From Sphaerolaimus hirsutus (Eukaryota > Nematoda > Chromadorea > Monhysterida > Sphaerolaimidae): 64,000 nucleotides of DNA. A model generated the notes under the pieces. It saw only the letters and a program-made list of their open reading frames with translations. It searched no databases and was not told the DNA's origin. Both the position numbers and the translations under genes were made by a program. Location of the stretch: positions 4,013,042 to 4,077,041 of the forward strand of contig OZ038452.1 of the NCBI GenBank assembly GCA_964036195.1, given 5' to 3'. This document shows, in pieces, positions 28,874 through 39,667 of the stretch. The stretch's first letter is position 1, and every line of letters begins with the position of its first letter.

Positions 28874-30012
28874 ACACCTTCCTGGTGAAGTCCGGCCCCC
28901 CATTTTTGATTTCACTTGTGACATCCTATCTTCAGTTCTAGGGTGCGCTGGAATCTGAAACGTGGGGGAGATATGGGCAAAACCCCCCCTCTACTTCGCA
29001 TGAATTGGGGTTGTCGAGGCTACCCCTTATAGGGTGGGTCACCCTAAGTGCCAAAATTTTTTTGGTGTCCAACACAGGTCCGGCCCGCACTGATTTCTGA
29101 GCTGTGGGAGGGCTATATATCTAAAATTTTGGGGATGTGTTACCAACATCCCTCCCCTACTACACACTATTCAAAAATTTCAGATTATTGTGAAAAATTT
29201 CTTAAAATTTCACTTATTCTCTAAAAAAACACCACCCCCAATAAATGGATGACAAAAAAAATTCACATTTTTGGAACTTTTTTGTTATACACTTGAAGAG
29301 CTGGTTTAGGATACTTTAAAGGGAATGGTTTGATGTTTTAAGTTATGTAAACAACCATACCTCTAAAATGCCTGCATTGCAAAATTTACTTGGGGGGAAT
29401 TTTATGACATCATAATGACGTCATTGCAGGAACAAAAATTTACAAACTTTACACTTTGAAATTCCCCCAAGTAAATTTTGCAATGCAGGCATTTTAGAGG
29501 TATGGTTGTTTACATAACTTTAAACATCAAACCTTTAAAGTATCCTAAACCAGCTCTTCAAGTGTATAACAAAAAAGTTCCATAATGTGAATTTCCATTT
29601 TGTCATGGAAAGTCATCCATTTATTGGGGGGTGGTGTTTTTTTAGAGAATAAGTGAAATTTTAAGAAATTTTTCAAAATAATCTGACATTTTTGAATAGT
29701 GTATAGTAGGGGAGGTGTGTTGGTAACACATCCCCAAAATTTTAGATTTATACCCCTCCTACAGCTCAGAAATCAGTGGGGGCCATACCTGTGTGGAACA
29801 CCAAAATTTTTTTTGGCACTTAGGGCGACCCACCCTGTAAGGAATTGCCACGACCCCCCCAATTCATGCGAAGTAGAGGGGGGGGGGGGTTGTGCCCATA
29901 TCTTCCCCACGTTTCAGCTTCCGCCGCACCCTAGAACTGAAGATAGGATGTCAGAACTGAAGATAGGAAGTGAAATCAAAAATGGGGGGCCGGACTTGAT
30001 CGGGAAGGTGTT
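28874..30012. mobile_element. Foldback element E copy 2, intact, 1.14 kb
   Basis: It starts AACACCTTCCTGG and ends CGGGAAGGTGTT, flanked by TA at 28872-28873 and 30013-30014. The two arms of about 510 bases mirror each other; the centre near 29400-29470 holds GACATCATAATGACGTCAT. It is non-coding. The TA duplication and palindromy suggest mobilisation by a Tc1/mariner-type or similar TA-specific transposase. Confidence 0.85.
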
Positions 30013-30531
30013 TAGTTCCGAATTGAGGCAGCTAGTTCTAGCATCTATTTTTCAAATTTGTTCAATTTTTTTAAAAAAATTATCAAATTTTTATAAAAAA
30101 ATTTTTTAAATTTTTTTCAAAAAACATTTATATTTTTTTTAAATAAAAACAAATTTTTCAAGTTAAAAAAAAAATTATATATTTTTTAAATTTTTACATT
30201 TAAAAAAAATTAAAATAAATAATTAAAAAAAATTGAATAAATCATTTTAAAAAAACAGTTGATGAAAACCAAAAAATTTGATGAATGAAACATTTGATGA
30301 AAAAAATTGAAAAAAATGATTAAAAAATTAAATTGAAAAATTTTGAAAAATTATTTTGAAATAAATAATAAAACATATATAAAATGTTGCCATTTTGGAG
30401 TCAGTGGCACCACTTCATAAAAAATGGCGCCACTTTGGAGTCTGTGATGCCACTCCATAGAAATGGCGCCACGTTGGAGTCTATGGTGCCACTCCATAAA
30501 AATGGCGCCATATTGGAAATCACTATATATA
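30013..30531. other. AT-rich tract and 3-unit tandem repeat
   Basis: 30060-30370 is almost entirely A and T runs. 30386-30510 contains three imperfect units of about 42 bases, each with ATGGCGCCA and TTGGAGTCTATGG-like wording. No gene is seen. Confidence 0.55.
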
Positions 30532-30947
30532 CCGCAAATCCTCGAAAAAGACCCCCCTCGAATAACTCCCCCCTTGAATAACTCCCCCCTGTTTGCGAGG
30601 TGAGAAAAAAATAACTCCCCCCCTCGAATAACTCCCCCCTCTTGAATCACGCCCCCCTCTAGATGAAAGCGATACAATACAAAAATACAAAAGAGTATTA
30701 GCCTAGAGCAGCGAAAGCAGGTACATTATGTGTATGCAATGTATACACATCTTTTTATTGTTGATGGAAAGTTAAATACCTGAATCACACAAGTTTACAG
30801 ACTGCACCCATACAATGAATAACGAGGAAGTTTATGAGGAAAAAATAACACCCCCCTCGAATAACTCCCCCCCCCTTGAATAACTCCCCCCTCCAAAACG
30901 TCTGAGGAAAAAATAACTCCCCTGGGGTCTTATTCGAGGATTTAGGG
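30532..30947. mobile_element. TA-flanked palindromic G-tract element P4
   Basis: It starts CCGCAAATCCTCG and ends CGAGGATTTAGG, with TA on both sides. Subterminal arrays of TCGAATAACTCCCCCC are inverted at the other end. It is non-coding. A related copy lies at 59034-59483. A further half element ends at 31370. Confidence 0.75.
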
Positions 30948-31439
30948 TATAATTAAAACAGGCTACAAATTGGTATATAACCATGTAAATAGATGAAACT
31001 AGCAATTATATAGGTGAAAATTGGCAAAATGGAGCAAATCTTAGCGTTTTGAGCTAATTTTGAGATTTCACTGTTGTCTGTACAATACACGATTGTGAAT
31101 GTCACAATGTGACAGTGAAATTTCTGCTTGTGACATTCACAAGCGTACAAGCACTTACGCCACCTAAATATGATCTGTATGATGCAGAACACGTTGAAAC
31201 CTATGACTGAGACGTCTATGTAATTGTTTGATTTTTCTATGTATCAGTAATAGGAATTTCACAAAATTTCATGCAAAATAAAAGACCCCCCCCCTCGAAT
31301 AAGCCCCCCCCCCCTGAAAATTTGCTGGCGAAATAATAAAACCCCTGGGTTTTTTCGAGGTAATATGGTACATTTTAACAACTATGATTGTTTTTCGCGA
31401 TTGTTCCAATGAAAGTTGAAAAAAATCATGTGCTGGCAG

Positions 31440-31688
31440 TTTACCAACATATTCGAAATGTCACAGGTGAATGGAATCTTTATAAATGGTGAAAGTATGC
31501 TTGACTTCCCAAGGCCCTTGCTGCACACCCTGGCATTTCTAAGTTCGGAAAATGCATTTGATAAATCCAAAACATCTAAGTTGGACCAGAATTGGCTGGA
31601 TATATTAGAAGACAAATCTAAAAAGGGAACTATCCTATTTTCATTTGGTAGCATTCTCGACATGAGGACAATTCCCCTGGAAATCAAG
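31440..31688 (+). CDS. UDP-glycosyltransferase exon (domain junction)
   Basis: It follows TGCTGGCAG and reads MSQVNGIFINGESMLDFPRP, then LSSENAFD and GTILFSFGSILDMRTIPLEI, ending AAG before donor GTGCGA. INGESMLDFPRP corresponds to the UGT block just before the interdomain linker, and ILFSFGSILD to the first strand of the UDP-sugar-binding C-terminal domain. It is phase 0 on both sides. A later acceptor (TCACAG at about 31466) is possible. It joins directly in sense to the next exon. Confidence 0.88.
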
Positions 31689-31721
31689 GTGCGATTTTTT
31701 GACACATAATATTTTTCCTCT

Positions 31722-32670
31722 TAAGGGTCGATTACAGCTCAAGCCTGTCACTGAAAATTATAATGGAAATAGGGCACGGCTTTTTAAAAAGTTTTGTTAA
31801 AAAAACAACGTTTTATTTATAAAAAAAGCCTGAGCATCGAAACTGTTTTTTTTTTAACTTGGCCAAAATTTTCAGTACTAAGCACTAGGTATTTTGCAAT
31901 TTTTTTGTGCGCAAGCGCGCAATTTTACCTGCACTTCACTATTTGTTGTGGTTTTCATTGGTTTTGAAGCAGTTTTAGTGTAAAAGCTTCCATTTGTTTG
32001 TGCTATTATGTCATAATAAGCCATAATATGCTAGTGTAGTATAAAATATACAGCAAATGCGCCTCCACTTTACTTGTACAGTGTGAAACACCACTGCCAA
32101 TGTGTTAGCCTTCTATTGTAACCTTAATTAAACACTATTCCAGGGCCACCTTCACTTGAAGTCATGAATGTTCAACAAAAGCCCATATACCGTATTACCT
32201 CGAAATACCCCCATGGGGGTTTATTATTTCGCCAGCAAAATTTGAGGGGGGGTTAATTCGAGGGGGGGTTTATTCGAGGGGGGGGTTTATTATTTCGTCA
32301 GAAATTTTCGTAAGGATCGTAGTAAATAGTAGGCATTTGCATACCCAAAACAGGTAATAAATGTGTCCAAACAGGATATATTTCGACAAAAAAACGTAGA
32401 TAGCTACACAAACTAGTCTATGTGTAGCTGCAATGCAAATTAACAGTAACATACATCATGTACATTGCATACATGACGTATTTATTATGTACATGACGTA
32501 CATCATTCCAAAGGGGGGGTATTTCGAGGGGGGGGTTTATTATTTCCCCAGCCCATTTTGAGGGAGGGTTAATTCGAGGGGGGGTTAATTCAAGGGGGGG
32601 ATAATTCGAGGTAATACGGTATGTAATAAGTTGACATAAAACGGATATTTTTGACAGAAATCACCACTTA
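31722..32670. repeat. Family G repeat, interrupted by a P1 element
   Basis: The sequence from 31722 to 32189, resuming at 32622, matches the inverse strand of 63310-63775 through landmarks such as ACTAAGCACTAGGTATTTTG, TGCGCAAGCGCGCAATTTTA and AACACTATTCCAGGGCCA. The copy near the window end lacks the P1 insertion and serves as an empty-site paralogue. Confidence 0.7.
32190..32619. mobile_element. TA-flanked palindromic G-tract element P1, copy a
   Basis: It starts CCGTATTACCTCGAAATACC and ends CGAGGTAATACGG, with TA at 32188-32189 and 32620-32621. It has internal repeated TTCGAGGGGGGGTTTATT blocks and is non-coding. Confidence 0.85.
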
Positions 32671-33535
32671 CTGTATTACCTCCAATATAAGTCATCCCTC
32701 TAATATAAGGTGCCCTCTAATATAAGGTATAACTTTTGACTATTTTGAATGCAACGAAATAAATATAAGGTACCCTCTAATATACCGTATTACCTCGAAA
32801 TACCCCCATGGGGGTTTATTATTTCGCCAGCAAAATTTGAGGGGGGGTTAATTCGAGGGGGGGGTTTATTCGAGGGGGGGTTTTATTATTTCGCCAGAAA
32901 TTTTCGTGAAATTCATACTAAAGAATACGCGATTTCTTACACAAAAACGGTAATAAATGTGAGAAAATAGGTCATATTGGAGCTACAGATGTACATGTGT
33001 ACACAAATGAGCGTATAAGTGTAGCTGCGATGCAAATAAGTAGTAATAAATACATCATGTACATTGCATACATGATGAACATCATTCCGGAGGGGGGGTA
33101 TTTCGAGGGGGGGGTTTATTATTTCCCCAGCCCATTTTGAGGGGGGGTTAATTCGAGGGGGGGGTTAATTCAAGGGGGGGGATAATTCGAGGTAATACGG
33201 TAAGGCATATTTACCTCTAATAAAGCACAGCTGGCTGCATGCCAAAACACGCAAAAAAATAAAAACGGTTGCTAAACATGGCGAAAAATGATGAAAATGG
33301 TGCTGAAGGGCACTGCGATGACTCTTTGTCGACTTCCGCTGCTGAAAAGTGTGTCAGTTTACAACGGCACTATTCACTCAAAGAGAAACTTTGAATTGTT
33401 GACCAGACCAAAATCTGGTGAAAAAAATTGAAGGTACCCTCTAATATAGGGTACCCTCTAATACAAGGTATAACTTTTGGCTCTAAAAATCTGATGAAAA
33501 CAATATAAGGTATACCTTATATTAGAGGTAATACG
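32671..33535. mobile_element. TA-flanked palindrome with AATATAAGG repeats, split by P1
   Basis: It starts CTGTATTACCTCCAATATAA and ends TTAGAGGTAATACGG, flanked by TA. The subterminal repeats are CCCTCTAATATAAGGTA. It is interrupted by the P1 copy at 32785-33200, so the P1 copy is the younger insertion. Confidence 0.8.
32785..33200. mobile_element. TA-flanked palindromic G-tract element P1, copy b
   Basis: It has the same ends as copy a, with TA at 32783-32784 and 33201-33202. It sits inside the AATATAAGG palindrome. The internal 300 bases match copy a, including TACATCATGTACATTGCATA. Confidence 0.85.
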
Positions 33536-33629
33536 GTATAATGCTATCCCTACAACCATTATATGGCCATATATAACATCTTAAAGTACTGTCACCTGTC
33601 TGATTTACCTGTATGTAATGACTGATGAC

Positions 33630-34071
33630 CAAGGACGTATCCAGGGGGGTGGGGGGCTGCACCCCCCCCCCCTTCCCGGGGTGAGACCCGAAAAGTCCCG
33701 GAAAATGCAACTTTTCCTTTATATTTTTCGATCTTTCTTAAAAATTTTGCGCGCAAGCGCGCAATTTCTTTCCCATGCATTGTGTTTTCAATGGATCGGC
33801 GCCTGTAAACCAATATTCTTCGAAATGGACAGATTTTTGCAAATTTCGCTGTGTATGTATGCATATTTACATACATATCAAGCGGTTCCTGGCGCTGGCG
33901 CCAACGCCAATAGCGCCATGGCGTGGTGCTTTTGAATGGCGCTAGCGCCAAAACGCCTTTCCGTCCCTATATAGGGAAAATTTTAGGGGGGGGGGGCTGA
34001 GCCCCCCCCGTTCGCCGGCCCCCGTAAACAAGCGCCCCCCCCCCCCGCTAAAAATCCTGGATACGTCCCTG
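33630..34071. mobile_element. hAT-like element, CAAGGACGTATCCAGG ends, 442 bp
   Basis: It starts CAAGGACGTATCCAGG and ends CCTGGATACGTCCCTG. The flanking 8-mers CTGATGAC (33622-33629) and CTTATGAT (34072-34079) agree at 6 of 8 positions. The centre has GGCGCTGGCGCCAACGCC and TGCGCGCAAGCGCGCAA palindromes. No transposase is encoded. Confidence 0.75.
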
Positions 34072-34113
34072 CTTATGATGACCATATCTGGGAGCTTTTG
34101 AAGAAAGGGTTTA

Positions 34114-34447
34114 CCGTATTTGCTTGAATAATCCCCCCTGGGGGATTATTATTTCGTCAGACATTTTTGAGGGGGGATTATTCAAGGGGGGGGGGGGAAT
34201 TATTCAAGGGGAGGAATTATTATTTCGTCAGAATTCTCAAGCATGTTTCCATCAACTCATTCGACAAAACATGCTTTATTTACACAATAACATGCTATTC
34301 TTGTCCAAATTAGACATAAAAAATTGATCGTATGCTTTGAGGGGGGGATTATTCGAGGGGGGGAATTATTTTTTCCCCACTCATCTTACAGGGGGGGATT
34401 ATTCGAGGGGAGAATTATTCAAGGGGGAATTATTCAAGCAAATTCGG
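34114..34447. mobile_element. TA-flanked palindromic G-tract element P3, copy a
   Basis: It starts CCGTATTTGCTTGAATAATC and ends TTCAAGCAAATTCGG, with TA on both sides. Repeated GGGGGGATTATTCAAGG blocks are present. It is non-coding. Confidence 0.8.
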
Positions 34448-35051
34448 TAATTTTGAAATAAAACCTATTTTTGAAAAATTAATTTTTTTTAATTTTTTGA
34501 AAACCCCGTTGTTGAAAAAAAACTTTTTCGGCCATCCCTGAATGGAACATGTGAAATGGATAGGTAATTACAAAAATTTACCAGAAAATTTACAATTTAC
34601 AAAATTTACAATTTATCAGAGTTTCAATACTGTATCTACCTCCATTCTTCTGTAAATAATTTTCCATCATCAATTTTCCATCAACAAAATTTGTGGTTAC
34701 GGAGAAATTTATATTGCAGAAAAATTTTAAGGAAAATACTAACGGAAAATTACAAAAATATATATACCGCAAAATCAATTACTACATAAATAATAAGGAT
34801 AATTTAATGACATTTGAGAGATAATTAAGTTATGAGATAATTAATGTGGCTACTTTATTCTGAAGTTAAAACACTGTAATTCTTCTCTAGAAAATTTTGC
34901 AGTGAAAAAATAATAATTCTCCGTTTTGTCGTAATTTTCTGTCGAGCTGTAATCTCAGCTTTATTTTACCTAATGGCGGCCCACACACTAGTTGACACAT
35001 GTGTGTCAATAGCTCGGTGTCAACTCAGATTTGGGCTTCACGTGTCGCAGA

Positions 35052-35909
35052 CACAGGGGATTTTTGGGTTAGCATTTTAGGGAGGGGGGGTCCTACCTAC
35101 CCCTAGCACGTGTTTATATCTCGGGAACCGCTTGGTGAAAAATGTTGAAATTTGGATATATTATGGTTTCAGGTCGGGGCTCTCTCAGATTTCGACGAAA
35201 TTTTTCTACGTGCCCCAGACCGGAGATATGGAGGGTCTATAAAAACGTGGTTATTTGCGAAAATTTTGGCTGTCTCTGAGAACATGCAAACTTTGCACAT
35301 CAATAACTCGGCTATTTCTGGGCCGATTTGGATCGTTTAACAGTTAAAATGATCGGGACAACCTGCAGATTTCATATTTTTAGTGATTATAGTAATGTCT
35401 TATTCCCGTGTGCCGATTTGACCCGGCTTTTCAACACGAACAATAACTTTTTCTGAACATGCTATCATATACTTTAGACAACGAGCATTCTAATAAAACA
35501 AAAATGAGTTCAATATCTCTTTCCAATCAAAAGTTATAGCGCTTCATAGTTTTTCCTCCCATCTGCAAAAACAACCACATGATGAACAATGCATGATTAA
35601 ATAACTTAAAAATATGAAATCTGCAGGTTCAAATCGGCCCAGACATAGCCAAGTTATTGATGTGCAAAGATTGCATGTTCTCAGAGACAGCCAAAATTTT
35701 CGCAAATGACCACGCTTTTATAGACCCCCCATATCTCCGGTCTGGGGGCTCGTAGAAAAATTTCGTCGAAATCTGAGAGAGCCCCGACCTGAAACCATAA
35801 TATATCCAAACTTCAACATTTTTCACCAAGCGGTTCCCGAGATATAAACACGTGCTAGGGGTAGGTAGGACCCCCCCTCCCTAAAATGCTAACCCCGAAA
35901 TCCCCTGTG
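35052..35909. mobile_element. Foldback element FB1 copy b, 858 bp
   Basis: It starts CACAGGGGATTTTTGGG and ends TCCCCTGTG, with an exact 8-bp duplication GTCGCAGA at 35044-35051 and 35910-35917. Arms of about 300 bases carry the same TCTCGGGAACCGCTTGG and CAGACCGGAGATA wording as copy a. Both arms stay open in mirrored frames of about 60 codons, probably by chance from the palindrome. Confidence 0.85.
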
Positions 35910-35929
35910 GTCGCAGAGCGATCTCCAAA

Positions 35930-36520
35930 TGAAGGGTGTCCTTCTAAAAGTACGGATCTACAAATTTTTAAAATTTGAGTTAGGACCATTTTTGGCATCC
36001 CCATAAAAACGCGCTTCAAAAATATATAATATGTGGGGGTGCAAAATTCTATTTTTAGATATCAGGGAGTCAAAAAACAAAAAAAAATAGCAAAATACAG
36101 ATCCTGTAATTAAAAAAGTACCGATCTACAAGCTTTTTCAGCGTTTGTACCTTTAAAAGTTTGTACCTTTTCAGAGCACAAACTCGTTTTGTGCTTTTTG
36201 TACTGATCAAAGTACTGATCTACATGTATACAATTTTGTGCTTTTAAAGGTACTGATCTACATGCAATTACTAATTTGTTCCTTTTAAATGTACTGTACT
36301 ACAAAAAATACCATTCACTAAATTTGATATAGCTAGTGTTATGTGTATAAACAACGATTTTACCCATGCATGTGGATACCCAACAATATGCCCAAAATAC
36401 CCATACCCAAAATTCCCATACCCAATACTCATGTATGGGTATTGCATAATCAAAACTTTAAATTGCGATTATCTCAAAATAGATTTTTGTAGATTGGTAC
36501 TTTTAGAAGCACACCCTTCA
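35930..36520. mobile_element. Element H with GAAGGGTGT ends
   Basis: It starts TGAAGGGTGTCCTTCTAAAA and ends TTTTAGAAGCACACCCTTCA, so it has inverted termini of about 35 bases containing GTACGGATCTACA. The interior repeats AAGTACTGATCTACA. One end of the family recurs at 61350-61452. No gene is present. Confidence 0.7.
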
Positions 36521-38230
36521 AATGCACATGTGGCAATGGGCCTACACACACTAGTTTACCACGTCACTTTCATGTTAAAACTCAATTTAGTTTTCACATT
36601 GTGACAGCAATGAGATCAAAGAGGTCGCCCTTTATAATTTTTATGCTTTTCTCTTTTATAAGTCATTGTGGGAAAACTATGAAAAAAAATGTGCAAACAT
36701 ACCTAAATGAGTTTTCACTGTAAAGAGATGGCATTGATAGCAATAACTTTTTGTTGTATGTGATAGAGCAGGCAAAAAATAAAGAAAAAACAAATAAAAA
36801 TGTATTTCACATGAAATAATTTTTAAAATAATTTTTTTGTAATAGCTGTAATTTTTGCACACACATCAGCAAATATTTTTCAGAATGCAATGGAAAAAAT
36901 TGGGAATAATTGACATTAGCAGGATCGAGTAAATAATTTTTTGTATTTATTATGAATGATGAATAAAAAACCAGCCATTGCAGGTATACATGCACATCTG
37001 GGTTCAACTGAAAGACACAAATTTGCAGAATCACATAAAATTAACTGTATTGAGGTTGCAGTCTCAGTTGTTTTAAAAAAATATGAAAAGAAAGTGGCAC
37101 TGTATGCATCATGCAGGCAAAACATGAAAACTAAGCATTCAATTTTCTCTTTCAACTTGACACAGGTGAAAACTCACAAACGGCAAACCTGAAAACAGGC
37201 AAACAGCCCTCAGAATGCTTCATCCACTACAGGATTTGTTGTCTCATGACTCAGGCATCAAGTAAATCTTGCCAGCCAGCACTGATTTCAAGTTTAAAAA
37301 TTTTTACAAAAAAATTTATTGTGGGTCATATTGATACCCACAATTATTGACATGCAGTCACCAAGGTATTGTGCATCAGGTACAACAGTTCCAGCAAAAA
37401 AAATGGTGTATGAAAACTCAAATTTTATTTTAGTGAGTAAATTTTTTAAGCTTTTTTCACATGTTGTGAGACCCACCATTAAATAGAGCATAAAATTCTG
37501 CATAAAACCTGCAAATATGAACTTTATCTGACCATCCAGTCCTTTACAAAGGTACTTTTTCAAAGTTGGCAAAAATGTGAAAACTCAGGACACATGGCTA
37601 CATTTTGGCTACATTTTGGCGTCATTGTGGCAACATTGTGGCGACACTAGTGGATCTGGTGTCTCCATGGTGACAGTTTTCCACAGTTGCTTCCCATATG
37701 TGAAAACTGGCGACATTGGTGGATGCAACACAACATGGCAACACAACAGGGTAAACACAGTTACACATGGTGGTAAACTGAGTTTTCCCTTACTGCATGT
37801 CATTTATGATAACATCAAATTGGCATTTTTTTATTATTCAAAGTCCTGTTTTATTTCAGAAAACTATGTTATAGGATAGAGAGATGCTTTATACACAAAA
37901 ACATTAATAACAGGATGACAACACAATTAATAGCAGGATGACAAAAAATAAATAACTCAAACAATTTTCCTCTTTGTCACACACTATGTGAAGACAAAGT
38001 GTCACCATTTGCATTTTCACATTTGGAAAACAAAGTTGCATACTAGTGTGTTTTCACAAGTTTTCACATCAGTCACGCAGTAAACTAGTGTGTGTAGGCA
38101 CAATGTTAAAAAGTGCATTCTAAAATCGCTCAGTAACACGTGAAGCAGAAATCTGAGTTGACACAGACCAGTTGACACACATGTGTCAACTAGTGTGTGG
38201 GCGACCAACTGTTCCATTTTTTGCGCGCAG
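36521..38230. other. Unassigned intron sequence
   Basis: No gene is seen. 36540-36610 and 38070-38210 contain inverted ACACACTAGTTTAC-type repeats, and 37610-37660 has GGCTACATTTTGGCG short repeats. 34980-35040 and 38120-38205 mirror each other (CCCACACACTAGTTGACACA) and may be the ends of one larger element spanning this part of the intron. Confidence 0.4.
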
Positions 38231-38372
38231 CTGACAGTTTTGTCTGCGTTCGCAAAGTTTCCAGACTATTCAATTATTTGGAAATATGACGGTGGAGGGG
38301 GCGATTTTGAGGAGGCTAAAAAACATTCAAATGTTCATGTGGTCGATTGGATGCCGCAAATGCAGATTCTGA
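38231..38372 (+). CDS. UDP-glycosyltransferase exon (UDP-sugar-binding domain)
   Basis: It starts after TTTTTGCGCGCAG and reads LTVLSAFAKFPDYSIIWKYD, then EAKKHSNVHVVDWMPQMQIL, ending in one base (A) of a split codon before donor GTGAGT. AFAKFPDYSIIWKY and VVDWMPQ are the UGT strand-helix unit before the UDP-glycosyltransferase signature. The GGGG run (codons near 38291) is a small glycine loop. The next exon completes the split codon as Asn. Confidence 0.9.
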
Positions 38373-38446
38373 GTGAGTTTGATATCGCATGCTTTGTTGC
38401 TGCATAATTTCGCCCCTTCTATTTTTTGTCGCCATTTTTCAGTTAA

Positions 38447-38613
38447 AGTGATGAAAAAAGCGCCATAACTCTGTCGCCAAGGCGTTTTGCCGAACGCCAG
38501 CACCGAGCGGCACTGGCGCCAGAGCGAAATGGCGCTAAGCGCTAGAAGCGCCATAGCGATTATTGTTTTGGCGCTAGCGCCAGGCGCTAGCCCCATAGCG
38601 CTTTTCCATCACT
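38447..38613. repeat. GGCGCC-rich palindromic element
   Basis: It starts AGTGATGAAAAAAGCGCC and ends GCGCTTTTCCATCACT. The interior is a mosaic of GGCGCTAGCGCC-like steps. Related segments lie at 49310-49495, 54240-54432 and near 55570. It is non-coding. Confidence 0.65.
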
Positions 38614-38815
38614 ATTCAGATATTCTGCCAAGATTTTACGGATTGTCCCTTACAACCCTTTCACACCTTTTTCTGTGACGACTCCGACAACATGGAAAAG
38701 TTCAATAAGTCTAGTAAAAAGTTCCATATTCATTAGATAAAATGGCCAAGTATACATACCATCTAGGCATATATGCACGTCAAATTACAGACAAATCGTG
38801 CTTGTCGTTCAAGAG

Positions 38816-39659
38816 CATGGTTGGTTTTAGTAAAATTCTTTTTACTAAAATTGTATTTTATTTTTATTAAAATTGTATTTTATTTTTATTTTATTCATTT
38901 TTCAGTTTATTTTATTTTATTCTGAAATGTCATTAATAAAATAAAATGAAACCATTTTACAAAAATTTTACAAATATTTGACAAAAATTTTACAAAAAAT
39001 CGGAAATCTTGGATGCAAGGACATGTGCAATGTGCAACGGAAACAATGTGCACGCTAGGAAGCATGCGGATGAATACAAAAAAAAATTATGTAAACTTGT
39101 GACACGGGTTGCAAGGTAGGTATTTTGTATTTTGACCCTCAGGGGGAGCTAATTGCGCCGCCCAAGGGACGATAGCTAAAAATGGGTTGTTGTTTTTTTG
39201 GGTGGGGGGGGGGCTTGCGGGATTCAATAAATTTATAGGCTTTTTCAAGGTATGGAACAAAGAAAATAAGAAAAAAATCACAAATTAGTGATTTTTAAGG
39301 TGAAAATATTTTTAAAAATGTGAAAATTTGCAATTTTGAGCAACAATATTTTGCAATCACAACAATGAAAGATACAACAAGGCACTAGTTCTGAAAATTG
39401 GCAGCTAGAAACTTAAGCAACATGATAGAAAACTTTCTATAGAATTGAACAGACACTCAAGTTTTTGTAAAATTTTACTAAAATTGTACAAAAATTAGAA
39501 TTATTGTACAATTTTACTAAAATTTTACAAAAATTCGAATTTTAGTAAAATTGTATTTTTATTTTATTAATTTTCCATTTTATTTTATTTTATTTTATTC
39601 TCCAATTTTCCATTTTATTTTTATTTTATTTTTATTTTATTGAGATTTTGCCAACCCTG
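38816..39659. mobile_element. hAT-like element, CATGGTTGG/CCAACCCTG ends, 844 bp
   Basis: It starts CATGGTTGGTTTTAGTAAAA and ends GAGATTTTGCCAACCCTG, with an exact 8-bp duplication TTCAAGAG at 38808-38815 and 39660-39667. It is a near copy of 57663-58471. It is very T/A-rich at both ends and has no transposase. Confidence 0.9.
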
Positions 39660-39667
39660 TTCAAGAG

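Larger units (their letters stand above)
24142..31439. other. UGT intron, about 7.3 kb, filled with repeats
   Basis: It begins with donor GTAATA and ends TGCTGGCAG. It holds, in order, G-tract fragments, a family D repeat (starting near 24780) split by two hAT-like insertions, an AT-rich stretch, foldback E copy 2, a 3-unit tandem repeat and a P4 palindromic element. No other host exon is recognised. Confidence 0.6.
31689..38230. other. UGT intron, about 6.5 kb, repeat-filled
   Basis: Donor GTGCGA, acceptor TTTTTGCGCGCAG. It holds family G, three P1-type palindromes, a hAT-like 442-bp element, a P3 palindrome, foldback FB1 copy b, element H, and unassigned AT-rich sequence (36521-38100). No other exon is recognised. 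Confidence 0.65.
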
